64,000 nt of DNA from Acidimicrobiales bacterium (GCA_014239555.1 JAAZYR010000002.1:62001-126000), one strand, 5' to 3'; counted from the stretch's first letter, positions 51,496 to 60,213 are shown. Notes: generated by a model from the sequence alone, not told the origin. Numbers and translations: made by a program.

Positions 51496-51876
51496 GTGAA
51501 CATCGCCAAACCAACGCCTGCCGAAATCGTCGACCGTTACACCGAAGAGCTTTATCATCAGCGCAACCTTGACGCGCTCGATGACTTGATGGCGGACCCC
51601 ATGGTTCGTCATGAGCCTGATGGGACTCGAGTGGCGCTCACCCTCAAGGAAGCAAAGGTTCGCGTTGCATCATTCCATGAACAATTTCGGTCGATGCGAT
51701 TCACCAACCGAAAAATCGTTCAAAATGAGGACTCAGTGGCAGCCGCCTACGAAGCAGACTTAGTTGACCAAGACGGAGATGTCGTAACTATTTGCGGGAT
51801 AGAGATGTTCACCGTTCGCGACGGGCGCATTACCGAAATTTGGAATCCTCCGGCGGGCAATGGACCGTGGGGATGA
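51496..51876 (+). CDS. SnoaL-like/NTF2-fold protein
   Basis: A small alpha+beta-barrel protein of 126 residues with the SnoaL-like pattern: IVDRYTEELYHQRNLDALDDLMADPMVRHEP at the start, a central MRFTNRKIVQNEDSVAAAYEADLVDQDG, and ICGIEMFTVRDGRITEIWNPP at the end. Members are isomerases, hydratases or lipid-binding proteins; the catalytic type cannot be told. The start is GTG at 51496. Its stop overlaps the ATG of the next gene by 4 bp, and it diverges from the P450 gene by 40 bp. Confidence 0.84.
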   Translation: MNIAKPTPAEIVDRYTEELYHQRNLDALDDLMADPMVRHEPDGTRVALTLKEAKVRVASFHEQFRSMRFTNRKIVQNEDSVAAAYEADLVDQDGDVVTICGIEMFTVRDGRITEIWNPPAGNGPWG

Positions 51877-52877
51877 CATCACCTAATTACGTCGTCCATG
51901 GGGCAGGCGGCATCGGGTGCGTTGTCGCTGGCCGGTTGGCAGCCACAGGACGCAAGGTCCAGTTAGTAGCACGAGGACCTCACCTTCAAGCCCTGCAATC
52001 TGACGGATTAACCTTGACGCACAACACTGAAGGGCACTGGTTTCTTCCGGCTTCGTCAACCGCCCATGATCTCGATGTGGACGACCAAACCATCGTTCTC
52101 CTTGCTATGAAGACTGACGACACATTCGCAGCGGTTGAAGAGCACTCGTTGCTGTACAAAGAGCTACCGCTGGTTTGTCTCCAAAATGGGGTGACAAATG
52201 AAGAGTGGCTGTCCCAAGAGGGGTACCGGACTTATGGATGCACCGTGATGGTAGGAGCCGGGATCCTTGAGCCGGGAAAAGTTCGACATTCGGGTGGTCG
52301 TCTGTTGGAAGTTGGATGTTGGCCAACTGGGAGCGACTTGACCTGCCATGAACTGACATCTGACCTAACCGAGGCGGGCATGAAAGCTGTAGTTGACGAA
52401 CGTGTCGTCGACGGCAAGTGGGGGAAGCTCGCTCGAAACTTGGCAAATGCGTACTTGGCATTGGTGAACCTTTCGGTTCAAGAAGCGTCCTGTGATCCGT
52501 TGGACCGCCAGTTCATTAGTGATGTCAATGAAGAAGCTGCGGATGTTTTCGACGCGGCTGACATTTCAGCTCGAACTGTCGGAAAGAAAAATCTACGACA
52601 GCAAATCGCTCGCCTCCGTGAGCCGGGCGAGTGGCCAGCTGAACCGCCGGTAACAGACTCGACAAGGTCGTACCCGAGCACCTGGCAAGATCTCGCTTCT
52701 CAGCGAGGACAGGTTGAAGTGGATCACTTCAATGGTGTCGTTGTTCGGCTTGGAGAGACATACGGAATCCCCACACCTCTCAATCGGATACTGCGAGATC
52801 GTTGTATTTCCGCAGCGCGCCATCGGACCATGCCGGGATCCGAGACCGCTGAGTCGCTTCGGTCCGCGGCTTCTTAG
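51873..52877 (+). CDS. 2-dehydropantoate 2-reductase family protein
   Basis: A ketopantoate reductase-like NADP-dependent dehydrogenase of 334 residues. VVHGAGGIGCVVAGRLAATGRKVQLVARG is the Rossmann N-terminus with basic residues for NADPH. VCLQNGVTNEEWL is the conserved second motif, and KWGKLARNLANAYLALVNLS carries the catalytic lysine. The C-terminal domain with STWQDLASQRGQVEVDHFNG matches ApbA/PanE. In pantothenate biosynthesis it would reduce ketopantoate, but the family often acts on other 2-oxoacids. The ATG is in an ATGA overlap with the SnoaL-like gene. Confidence 0.88.
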   Translation: MTSPNYVVHGAGGIGCVVAGRLAATGRKVQLVARGPHLQALQSDGLTLTHNTEGHWFLPASSTAHDLDVDDQTIVLLAMKTDDTFAAVEEHSLLYKELPLVCLQNGVTNEEWLSQEGYRTYGCTVMVGAGILEPGKVRHSGGRLLEVGCWPTGSDLTCHELTSDLTEAGMKAVVDERVVDGKWGKLARNLANAYLALVNLSVQEASCDPLDRQFISDVNEEAADVFDAADISARTVGKKNLRQQIARLREPGEWPAEPPVTDSTRSYPSTWQDLASQRGQVEVDHFNGVVVRLGETYGIPTPLNRILRDRCISAARHRTMPGSETAESLRSAAS

Positions 52878-52880
52878 CGT

Positions 52881-52964
52881 GCCCGGAGTGGGATTCGAAC
52901 CCACACGCTCCGTCAGGAACGGAGGGTTTTAAGCCCTCTGCGTCTGCCATTCCGCCATCCGGGC
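52881..52964 (-). tRNA. tRNA-Leu (UAA anticodon)
   Basis: An 84-nt class II tRNA on the minus strand. The acceptor stem is GCCCGGA paired with TCCGGGC. The anticodon loop CTTAAAA gives the anticodon TAA (for UUA), the long variable arm CGTTCCTGACGGAG is typical of leucine tRNAs, and the T arm is GTGGGTTCGAATCCCAC. The 3' CCA is not encoded. The gene begins 3 bp after the stop of the ketopantoate-reductase-like gene on the opposite strand. Confidence 0.97.
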
Positions 52965-53017
52965 TGATGAACTAGGCGTTGCTAAGCCTAGGGGCCAAGA
53001 TTCCTAACGACGTCCTT

Positions 53018-53479
53018 CTAAGCGGCTGCAGTCCTATCGGCATGGCTTGAACGGTGGATTAACGCAGTTGGTCTACGAGTCGATGTGGAGTGGGACTTCT
53101 GCTCCACGTGAATTGCGGCATCCCACAACGTGTTTCGGACATCTCCTGCTTCTCTTTGGGTCAGACGGTTGCAGACAATCACGCCTTCAACAAGATCTGC
53201 AATGACGGCGCCAAACGGTCGATCTTTGACGCGTACGGCGACGATCGATCCAGAACTATGGCGACGCAACGTTCGGTCTAAATCGCCATCATGAGGTGGG
53301 CTACGGAAGCTAGGAACATTGAGCCCTAAGCGCTTACCGGCGTCGGTTATCGCTCTTGCGAACACAGAAAAACGGACCGATGGGGCATTCTCGATGCCGG
53401 AAACCTTCGCCGGAGTATTTTCTTGGATCGGACTGAGGTCTGTGGCCGTATTTCTCCTTTTATCAGTTTCGTTATTCAT
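53018..53479 (-). CDS. Actinobacterial conserved hypothetical protein
   Basis: A basic, polar protein of 153 residues with no membrane segment. The core SFRSPPHDGDLDRTLRRHSSGSIVAVRVKDRPFGAVIADLVEGVIVCNRL is reminiscent of a conserved actinobacterial hypothetical family; function unknown. N- and C-terminal tails look disordered (charged start; His/Ser/Arg-rich end). It lies between a tRNA gene and a divergent nuclease gene. Confidence 0.6.
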   Translation of the reverse strand: MNNETDKRRNTATDLSPIQENTPAKVSGIENAPSVRFSVFARAITDAGKRLGLNVPSFRSPPHDGDLDRTLRRHSSGSIVAVRVKDRPFGAVIADLVEGVIVCNRLTQREAGDVRNTLWDAAIHVEQKSHSTSTRRPTALIHRSSHADRTAAA

Positions 53480-53616
53480 TGAGTCAAGCTTCCACTAGGG
53501 GTCAGACAACTAAATGAGCAAGTTGACGTCAATAACTCGGTAACGACAGGCCTGCGTCGCATCGAATTGATCCCAACACCTTGGGTGGCGACCGCTGTTG
53601 GTTATCGAGGGCTACC

Positions 53617-54600
53617 GTGGCATCTGTGGAATGGAGTGGCGATTTAGAGGCTAGGGGTCACGCCCCAGACGCATCGCTGACTCCCGCTCAGTTAGCGACT
53701 CTCGAATTAATTCGGCTGCCGAACGAAGACCGCATCACCCACCCTTCAACTTTGAGAGCCCAAATTGAACTTGAACTCGAAAAAGAGACCGTCGATCTTG
53801 TTGAGCTCCTAGATGAACCACTGTGGGTGTCAAAACGCCAACTTCACGCGGTGAATAGTTGCGAAGCCCTGTACGAGGCCCAAGAGGAAGAGCCGTTTGA
53901 ATGGCGTATCCCGATGACAAGGGGCCAAATTTTCCATAAGTGCGTGGAACTATCGATACACCTTTCGCCCAAGCGCACCGCGTCCGAGTTAGTCGACGAG
54001 GCATTACAAAGCATCATGAGTCGCGGCGATGGATTAGCAGAATTCCTTCTCGGCTTAAGTGACGTGGACCGCGCAGAGATACGAAGCGAGGTGGCTGCGC
54101 TCCTTCAAACTTTTTTCGACACGTTCCCCCCACTAAAACGAGGTTGGCAGCCAACCACCGAGCCGCCCCGGAAAGTGTCGCTTCATCGGGGAATGATCGT
54201 GCTTCAAGGAAGATTCGATCTGACAGTCGGGCGGCCTGAGGAGCTAACAGCCGGGCGCGTCATTATCGAACTCAAAACAGGGCGTTCTGTGCCGCACCAC
54301 CTCGATGACCTTCGTTTCTACGCATTATTAGAAACCCTCGTCGTTGGGGTTCCACCTGCGTTGCTGGCAAGTTTTTACGTCGATGCCGGAAGGGTTCAGG
54401 TTGAAACCGTAGATGAAGATCTAATACGCGCTGCGATACGTCGCACAGCTCAAAGTATCCAACGATTGATCGAGCTTCGACTTGGTCAAGCCCAGGCAGC
54501 GAGACGACCAAGTGGCGCTTGTAAATGGTGCCCCGTCGCCGCGAGTTGTGGTCCCGGCCAATCTTGGCTTGAGGAAATGGAAACGCGCGGGGCCTGGTAG
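53617..54600 (+). CDS. Fe-S PD-(D/E)XK nuclease family protein (RecB/Cas4-like)
   Basis: A stand-alone nuclease of the Cas4/AddB-type superfamily, 327 residues from the GTG at 53617, which has GAGGG 6 nt upstream. The active-site elements are H107 (GQIFHK), D201 (QGRFDLTV), E218-x-K220 (IIELKTGR) and Y235 (LDDLRFYALL). Cys82 plus Cys302, Cys305 and Cys311 (CKWCPVAASC) have the C...C-x2-C-x5-C spacing that binds a [4Fe-4S] cluster in these enzymes. No helicase, Cas or phage gene is near, so it is probably a host DNA repair nuclease. Confidence 0.8.
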   Translation: MASVEWSGDLEARGHAPDASLTPAQLATLELIRLPNEDRITHPSTLRAQIELELEKETVDLVELLDEPLWVSKRQLHAVNSCEALYEAQEEEPFEWRIPMTRGQIFHKCVELSIHLSPKRTASELVDEALQSIMSRGDGLAEFLLGLSDVDRAEIRSEVAALLQTFFDTFPPLKRGWQPTTEPPRKVSLHRGMIVLQGRFDLTVGRPEELTAGRVIIELKTGRSVPHHLDDLRFYALLETLVVGVPPALLASFYVDAGRVQVETVDEDLIRAAIRRTAQSIQRLIELRLGQAQAARRPSGACKWCPVAASCGPGQSWLEEMETRGAW

Positions 54601-54616
54601 GCACGCGTGTGCGTTG

Positions 54617-55228
54617 TCAGGTGGAGGCGCTGACGGTGATATCAGAAACGAATTGCCATAGTTCTTCTCGTCGTTCCTCCCACTCCTCAGCAGTAATTCC
54701 GAAATGCATGTGGTCTTCCCAGACGCCAGCGATTCTCAGATAGCCCTCAGCTAAACCTTCGTAACGCACGCCCAACTTTTCGACTACTCGACGACTCGCG
54801 CTGTTACGGGGAATAATCGATATTTGAAGGCGGTGTAAACCGGCGCGGTCGAAAGCGTGACCAAAAACAGCAACGAGCGCCTCTGGGACGAAGCCGTGAC
54901 CCGCCCAACGTTCATCTACCCAGTATCCGATATGTCCACTTTGGAACGCACCTCGAGCAACGTTATTGACGTTAATTTCGCCACAAAAGTGGCCTCTGTG
55001 CCACATAGACCACGCGAAACCCGTTCCTAGCTGTCGTTCACGTTCCCGGGCACTGCAACGGGATGAAAAGGCTGCGGGGTCCTGAGTTGGATCTGCAGCG
55101 CCGTCAACCGACGCTGGCTCCCATTGAGTCAACCAAGATGCGCAACGTCGCCGGACCTCGCTCCATTGCGCGAAATCGTGCGGCCGTAGACCCCTCAGAA
55201 GTAGGCGCTGGGTGTGTAGGTCGGTCAC
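54617..55228 (-). CDS. GNAT family N-acetyltransferase (RimJ/RimL type)
   Basis: A 203-residue acetyltransferase. The N-terminal LHTQRLLLRGLRPHDFAQW and the acetyl-CoA region HIGYWVDERWAGHGFVPEALVAV are RimJ/RimL-like; IIPRNSASRRVVEKLGVRYEGL is the usual C-terminal motif. It probably acetylates a ribosomal protein N-terminus or a similar target. The start is GTG at 55228; a TTG one codon earlier is the alternative. Confidence 0.88.
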   Translation of the reverse strand: MTDLHTQRLLLRGLRPHDFAQWSEVRRRCASWLTQWEPASVDGAADPTQDPAAFSSRCSARERERQLGTGFAWSMWHRGHFCGEINVNNVARGAFQSGHIGYWVDERWAGHGFVPEALVAVFGHAFDRAGLHRLQISIIPRNSASRRVVEKLGVRYEGLAEGYLRIAGVWEDHMHFGITAEEWEERREELWQFVSDITVSAST

Positions 55229-55267
55229 CAACCGAACACTAGCGTGCAGCCGCTACCCCTATTCGAG

Positions 55268-56179
55268 CTAGAGAAGCTCCGCTGCAATTCCGTCGAGAAG
55301 GTCGCGTTCGCGAACAACGCAACTGTCGAGATCCCAGTGCCGCATGACTGCCACAAGAATGCAGCAGCCGGCCACGATGACATCGGCTCGGGCAGGGTCA
55401 AGTCCAGGGTTGTGTCGTCGGTCTTCAAGACCTTCTGTTGCGAGGGTCCGGAATACGTCCTCCGCTGCTTTTCGTCGCAAAACGAAGCCGTCGATCACTT
55501 TCGGGTCGTAGGGTTCAAGACCGATTTCGACTGCCGCGATGGTAGTAATCGTCCCGGCAACGCCTACGAGAGTCGCCGGTTTCTTCATCGACGGATGATC
55601 TCGATCGACATCATCTAAATGTAAGCGCGCAACCTGGATCGCTCCGCTCAGCTCCTCAGGCCTGGGCGGATCACTCACTAGAAACTGCTCCGAATAGCGC
55701 ACAGAGCCCATATCCACCGACTGGTACAACTCCGGTGAGATTCGCCCAAATGAAAATTCGGTTGACCCTCCACCTATATCGAGAACGAGAAATGGCCCAT
55801 CACATGGGTCTAAGTCTGCGGTAGCGCCCAAAAAGCCGTAGCGCGCTTCCTGCTCTCCGGTGAGTAGTTCGAGTTGGTAACCAAGCATGGCGGAGGCGGG
55901 GCCGAAGAACTGATCCCGGTTTTTTGCGTCGCGCGCCGCACTGGTAGCTACGGCCCGAACGTTTTGAACGTCATGGGCCTTAATGACGTCGGTGAATTCA
56001 CTCAACACTTCTAGAACTCTTCCGATACCAGCTTCACTGAGTTCTCCTGATTGATGTAACCCGCGACCGAGTCCTGTTACGCGATGCATACGAATATCAA
56101 GTGATTGGCCATTAGTAATCAACAACCGCGTGGTGTTGGTGCCAAAGTCCAGTACCGCAACTGGTTTGATCTCAAGCAT
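55268..56179 (-). CDS. ppx: Exopolyphosphatase/GppA-family phosphatase
   Basis: An actin-like ATPase-fold phosphatase of 303 residues that hydrolyses polyphosphate or pppGpp. VLDFGTNTTRLLI is phosphate loop 1 and FLVLDIGGGSTEFSFG loop 2. TLVGVAGTITTIAAVEIGL and a C-terminal SCVVRERDLLDGIA follow, giving the short single-domain actinobacterial form. It overlaps the DUF501 gene by 8 bp, a typical actinobacterial pairing, but eno and the septum gene ftsB/divIC that usually precede DUF501 are not here. Confidence 0.92.
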   Translation of the reverse strand: MLEIKPVAVLDFGTNTTRLLITNGQSLDIRMHRVTGLGRGLHQSGELSEAGIGRVLEVLSEFTDVIKAHDVQNVRAVATSAARDAKNRDQFFGPASAMLGYQLELLTGEQEARYGFLGATADLDPCDGPFLVLDIGGGSTEFSFGRISPELYQSVDMGSVRYSEQFLVSDPPRPEELSGAIQVARLHLDDVDRDHPSMKKPATLVGVAGTITTIAAVEIGLEPYDPKVIDGFVLRRKAAEDVFRTLATEGLEDRRHNPGLDPARADVIVAGCCILVAVMRHWDLDSCVVRERDLLDGIAAELL

Positions 56180-56663
56180 GGTTATCCGCTTCTAGTTGCT
56201 GGACAACCCAAGCGCCAACAGGGTCACCACCCACCGCCAGATGATGGGCCAGATGCGTATGCAAACACTTAACTCCGGTACGCGTCCCTCCAACACCTCC
56301 AGCTGGTCGTGGCCCAACGTGACCTTCGGGAATCTGGGCATCACGTTCGGCGGCGTACCGCTGATGAGTCGCAGCAAGTTCACTTGCATCTACGGCTATC
56401 TCCGCAGCCCGTACTCCCCCTCCACCTTCTAAACGGGCTACCCATCGCGACAAATCACGGCCTACCAACCAATAGCGCGTGGGCATGGGCCGCCCATTAT
56501 TCATGATCGGCCCGTTGCGAATAACAACAGGATTTCCTCCCCTGTCAGTCACCACAACTTCGAAATCGACCTCGGGGTTTCGACCGAGTAGCGCCGCTAC
56601 TTGGCTCACTTCGTCTGCCGATGGGAGTCCTATGGGAGATACTCTCACGGCATCGATATTCAC
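56172..56663 (-). CDS. DUF501 domain protein
   Basis: A 163-residue protein of DUF501. DEVSQVAALLGRNPEVDFEVVVTDRGGNPVVIRNGP and the middle PMPTRYWLVGRDLSRWVARLEGGGGVRAAE are the domain; HVGPRPAGGVGGTRTGVKCLHTHLAHHLAVG is the conserved His-rich end. Function unknown. The GTG start at 56663 has GGAAGAG 7 nt upstream. It overlaps ppx by 8 bp and follows coxG by 19 bp. Confidence 0.92.
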   Translation of the reverse strand: MNIDAVRVSPIGLPSADEVSQVAALLGRNPEVDFEVVVTDRGGNPVVIRNGPIMNNGRPMPTRYWLVGRDLSRWVARLEGGGGVRAAEIAVDASELAATHQRYAAERDAQIPEGHVGPRPAGGVGGTRTGVKCLHTHLAHHLAVGGDPVGAWVVQQLEADNHA

Positions 56664-56682
56664 GGTTGGTCTCTTCCGGTAG

Positions 56683-57357
56683 TTACCGCTTACGGCGCCG
56701 AAGAAGTATTAACAGTAAGGCAACGATCGCAAGGGGACCGAACCGCCTTAACAGGGGTGCGCCGGCGGTGTCCAACAAATCAACAGGCTCGGGTTCGGGC
56801 ATATCGATTTTCCGAGGCCCCGAATTTTCTTGCGCCGAAGTGTCGTCTTGAGAGTCAGCGTCTTGGTCGGGCGGCGTTTCGGAATCTTCGTCGCCATCAG
56901 CAGCGGTAGCTGCGGATTCCAGAAGCTTCTGCTCGAGACTTTCGACGAACTGACCAATCAATTTTTCTGATACGTCGGCCATTACTCCGCGACCGAATTG
57001 GGCAACTTTGCCGGTCACTTTCAACTCAGTGGTAATCACGATGTGGGTTTCATCACCGTGAGCGATCATTTCGGCAGTTACTTCCGCTGCAGCGTTACCC
57101 GCTCCACGACTATCGCGTCCACTTGCATCGAGCACAACTCGGTGCCGGCTTTCATCTTTCTCTTTGAACTTGGCAACGCCGTTATATTGGGCCGTGATTG
57201 GTCCAACTTTGATCTTTACTTGGCCCTTGAATTCCTCGCCATCAATCTCTGTGAGTTTTGCTCCTGGCATACACGGGGCGATGTATTCCAAGTCAGTCAG
57301 AGTTGCCCATGCCTGCTCGATAGGAACGCCGACTCGGAATTCGTTTTTCAACTCCAT
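56683..57357 (-). CDS. coxG: CoxG-like membrane-anchored SRPBCC protein
   Basis: A 224-residue protein with an SRPBCC lipid/ligand-binding fold (residues 1-150) starting MELKNEFRVGVPIEQAWATLTD and containing GRGVMADVSEKLIGQFVESLEQKL. A long acidic, Glu/Asp/Ser-rich linker (about 155-200) leads to one C-terminal transmembrane helix (FGPLAIVALLLILL) followed by basic residues. In Oligotropha CoxG is needed to recruit CO dehydrogenase to the membrane, and this architecture fits that role. It lies in the cox-type cluster and overlaps the cytidylyltransferase gene by 10 bp. Confidence 0.88.
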   Translation of the reverse strand: MELKNEFRVGVPIEQAWATLTDLEYIAPCMPGAKLTEIDGEEFKGQVKIKVGPITAQYNGVAKFKEKDESRHRVVLDASGRDSRGAGNAAAEVTAEMIAHGDETHIVITTELKVTGKVAQFGRGVMADVSEKLIGQFVESLEQKLLESAATAADGDEDSETPPDQDADSQDDTSAQENSGPRKIDMPEPEPVDLLDTAGAPLLRRFGPLAIVALLLILLRRRKR

Positions 57358-57911
57358 CGTCGGAGATCCTCCACAGTATCTATGTCGTCGGGCGATCCTT
57401 CGCAGGCTACCCGCTCAACCAGTTCCGGCCTCGTCCGCAACAGAACACGCGCTCCTTCGTCCCCGGAATCGGGCAGTAGCGGCCAAACTGAACTACCCAA
57501 CCGGACGGGGTTTCCGACGCGCCCGTCATAAGTGGCGACAGCGATTGGCGAGTTACTAGCAGCAACCGCTTGCCATGCGGTACCCAATACTCCGGGTTGG
57601 TCTCCCAAGCCGACGATAAGCGCGTCGAAACCACCTTTGTGAGCCCAAGATATTGCTATTCCCAGTGAGGTTGCGATTCCTTGTTCATGGTCAGGATTCT
57701 CGAGGACTATCAACTCAGGCCAGTCCGACAAGACTGCGTTTAGGGGCGTTGAACCAGTGACCACCAATAAATCCGTCAGTCCCGAATTCACCATCGAGCG
57801 GGCAGCGCGCGTCACTACCGCCTCGCCATCTAATTGGGCGAGCAGCTTGTGGCTGGGACCGGTGTATCGCGAACCGAGCCCAGCTGCGAGTAGAGCACCT
57901 GCAACTTTCAC
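57348..57911 (-). CDS. Molybdenum cofactor cytidylyltransferase-like NTP transferase (MocA family)
   Basis: An NTP transferase of 187 residues. GALLAAGLGSRYTG is the nucleotide loop with HKLLAQLDGEAVV after it, and VGLGDQPGV is the metal-binding motif. By context, beside coxG, coxE, coxD and xdhC-type genes, it should make molybdopterin cytosine dinucleotide for the CO-dehydrogenase-like enzyme. A purine or sugar nucleotide role cannot be excluded. The start is taken as GTG at 57911, 4 bp past the stop of the acyl-CoA dehydrogenase; an upstream TTG would overlap that gene. Confidence 0.85.
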   Translation of the reverse strand: MKVAGALLAAGLGSRYTGPSHKLLAQLDGEAVVTRAARSMVNSGLTDLLVVTGSTPLNAVLSDWPELIVLENPDHEQGIATSLGIAISWAHKGGFDALIVGLGDQPGVLGTAWQAVAASNSPIAVATYDGRVGNPVRLGSSVWPLLPDSGDEGARVLLRTRPELVERVACEGSPDDIDTVEDLRRWS

Positions 57912-57915
57912 AACT

Positions 57916-59082
57916 TCAGTATGACCTCGGCAGACCAAGCACTTTGTTTGACACGTAGTTCATAACCATCTCCTGGCTGACGGGCGCGATCTTCATGAGA
58001 CGGCTCTCTCGCCAATAGCGCTCGACGTCGTACTCTTTGGCATACCCAAAACCGCCATGGGTTTGCATAGCTCTGTCAGCACACTCAAATGCTGCTTCAG
58101 ACGCTAAATACTTGGCCAGGTTTGCCTGTTCTCCGCAGTCGAGTCCCTGGTCGTAGCGCCATGATGCATCACGAATAACTAGTTCCACCGCGTGAAGCCG
58201 AGCATGACTATCAGCCAAAGGGAACGCCAAACCTTGATTTTGACCGATCGGGCGCCCGAAGATGACTCGACTATTTGCGTACGCGACCGCTTTCTTGAGG
58301 GCTGCTCGTCCAATTCCGAGCGCTTCAGCTGAAATAAGAATTCGCTCAGGGTTTAGCCCGTCCAAAATGTATCTGAAACCCTCGCCTTCCTCCCCCACCC
58401 GACGGCTCACCGGAACCCGTAGACCGTCGTACCGAACTTCACATGAGACGACTGCGTTGCGTCCGACCTTGGGAATCGGAGTTATGTCGACCGCCGGGTC
58501 CTGTAGATCAACCAACAGCAGGGTCATGCCTTGGGTCGGTCCGTCGCACAATTCTTTAGGTGTGGTTCTGACAAGCAAAAGGCAGACATCGCAGTAGGGG
58601 GCTTTCGTGGTCCACACCTTGGCGCCAGTCACCACGTACTCGTCACCGTCGCGTTCAGCTCGGGTGCGGATCGAGGTCGTGTCGGTGCCTGCGTCAGGTT
58701 CCGTGACACCAAAAGCAGCATGGAGCGAACCATCTGCGACCTTGGGCAAAATCTCGTTGACTAGCTCAGGCGAACCGTATTTACGTACCGGTTCCATTCC
58801 GAAAATCGAGAGGTGAATCGCCGAACAACCATTCATCGCGGCACCGCTTGCGGCTACTTCTTCTAAAACAATCGACGCTTCAGTAATTCCTTGGCCTCCA
58901 CCTCCATATTCCTCAGGGATGGCTATACCCACCCATCCTCCATCGGCCATGGCCTGATAGAAGTCCCAAGGGAACTCATGTTGTTCGTCTTTTTCCCGCC
59001 AATACTTGTCGGGAAATTGAACACAAACCCGACGTACGCCGTCGCGGATGGCTTCGTGGTCTTCGGAAGGAGAAAAGTCCAT
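57916..59082 (-). CDS. Acyl-CoA dehydrogenase inserted in the cox cluster
   Basis: A standard-size acyl-CoA dehydrogenase of 388 residues from the ATG at 59082; the longer reading adds 53 residues of poor fit. The family core is present: IPEEYGGGGQGITEAS, FGVTEPDAGTDTTSIRT and MQTHGGFGYAKEYDVERYWR. Near the end, at the place where catalytic Glu usually sits (IYEGT), it reads IAPVSQEM. As in several relatives, the base must be elsewhere or the reaction differs. It lies between the xdhC gene and the cytidylyltransferase, where it has no obvious role in molybdenum enzyme maturation. Confidence 0.9.
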   Translation of the reverse strand: MDFSPSEDHEAIRDGVRRVCVQFPDKYWREKDEQHEFPWDFYQAMADGGWVGIAIPEEYGGGGQGITEASIVLEEVAASGAAMNGCSAIHLSIFGMEPVRKYGSPELVNEILPKVADGSLHAAFGVTEPDAGTDTTSIRTRAERDGDEYVVTGAKVWTTKAPYCDVCLLLVRTTPKELCDGPTQGMTLLLVDLQDPAVDITPIPKVGRNAVVSCEVRYDGLRVPVSRRVGEEGEGFRYILDGLNPERILISAEALGIGRAALKKAVAYANSRVIFGRPIGQNQGLAFPLADSHARLHAVELVIRDASWRYDQGLDCGEQANLAKYLASEAAFECADRAMQTHGGFGYAKEYDVERYWRESRLMKIAPVSQEMVMNYVSNKVLGLPRSY

Positions 59083-59116
59083 GAAGGGAAAGGTAGTGGG
59101 CAGTTCGCCACTTGGC

Positions 59117-59899
59117 TCAGTGAATCGAACCTTGCCCTTCGCTGAGGCTGGGTGCGTTTCGGCCTGTTCGTAGGGCAATGATCTCAGCAACGATCGAAAC
59201 AGCTGTCTCTTCGGGTGTTCGACCACCGATGTCGAGACCAATAGGTGATCTCACGCGTTCGAGCTCTTCGGTTGTTACCCCTTCTTCAATCAGTCGTTTA
59301 ATCCGTTTCTCATGAGTTTGGCGAGAACCCATTGCCCCGAGGTATCCGACACGAGTCGGCAATGCTCCAACGATCGCCGGCACGTCAAACTTCGCGTCAT
59401 GAGTGAGAACGCACACCGCGTCTCGAGGACCGAGATCGCTTCCAATTTGTTTAAGTAATCGGTCAGGCCAGTCGACCACAACTTCATCTGCCATCGGAAA
59501 CCGCCGACGAGTCGCAAACACTTCTCGCGCGTCGCAGACCGTCACCCTAAAGCCCAGAAGTTTGCCTTGACTCGCGAGTGACCGTGTGAAGTCGACAGCA
59601 CCAAAAATCACCATGTGAGGCCGCCGAGCGTGACATTCGATGAAAACGCTCAAATCGTGTTGTCGAGCTTCACCCTGGGGGCCGTAGTGGCGAACTTCGC
59701 TCGTGCCTGCGTCGAGCATCGCTATTGCGTCTCGCCCTACCACCCGATCTAATTGTTCGCTTCCCAACCCACCTAAAGTCGACCCAGATTCCTCAACCAG
59801 CAGTTTCGCTCCGACGTCGGGTCCGTCAATCAGCGTCGCGAGTGCAACAGGTACCTCTGACCGAAGTAAATCTCGAAAGCGTTCGTAGATCGACGTCAC
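59117..59899 (-). CDS. XdhC/CoxF-type accessory protein with Rossmann domain
   Basis: An XdhC-like maturation factor of 260 residues from the GTG at 59899, which overlaps the upstream stop in GTGA with GAGG ahead of it. An N-terminal domain looks like a degenerate XdhC_CoxI domain (LDGL-like SEVPVALATLIDGPDVGAKLLV). The Rossmann part follows with VIFGAVDFTRSLA, VCDAREVFATRRRFP and VCVLTHDAKFDVPAI, then LGAMGSRQTHEKRIKRL. XdhC/CoxF family proteins bind molybdenum cofactor and insert it, or help sulfurate it, in xanthine/CO dehydrogenases. It is coupled to a separate XdhC N-terminal domain gene. Confidence 0.88.
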   Translation of the reverse strand: MTSIYERFRDLLRSEVPVALATLIDGPDVGAKLLVEESGSTLGGLGSEQLDRVVGRDAIAMLDAGTSEVRHYGPQGEARQHDLSVFIECHARRPHMVIFGAVDFTRSLASQGKLLGFRVTVCDAREVFATRRRFPMADEVVVDWPDRLLKQIGSDLGPRDAVCVLTHDAKFDVPAIVGALPTRVGYLGAMGSRQTHEKRIKRLIEEGVTTEELERVRSPIGLDIGGRTPEETAVSIVAEIIALRTGRNAPSLSEGQGSIH

Positions 59900-60213
59900 C
59901 AATCCAATTCCTCGATAAAAAGATGGATCGTACCGCCACAAGTCAAACCGACTGCGAATGCCTCATCGTCGCTGTAACCGAACGAAGTAATGCCAGCTGT
60001 ACGACGTCCTTCTAACAGCTCAAGAGCTTCGCCAACGACCGCTCCCTCTACACAGCCACCCGACACCGAACCCGCAACTTCGCCGACGCTGTTGACGGCC
60101 ATCGCTGCCCCGGGATCGCGAGGACCACTGCCCTCAATGTCAACAACGCGGGCAATTGCAACCTTTTGATCAGCTGCGCGCCACCTTTCGATGTCGTCGA
60201 AGATCTCATGCAT
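59896..60213 (-). CDS. XdhC/CoxI N-terminal domain protein
   Basis: A 105-residue single-domain protein. VDIEGSGPRDPGAAMAVNSVGEVAGSVSGGCVEGAVV is the XdhC_CoxI signature with the cysteine loop. The following FAVGLTCGGTIHLFIEELD matches the domain's end. It may act with the larger XdhC gene downstream as a split cofactor-binding factor. The stop and the next start overlap by 4 bp. It starts 18 bp after the coxE stop. Confidence 0.9.
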   Translation of the reverse strand: MHEIFDDIERWRAADQKVAIARVVDIEGSGPRDPGAAMAVNSVGEVAGSVSGGCVEGAVVGEALELLEGRRTAGITSFGYSDDEAFAVGLTCGGTIHLFIEELDW

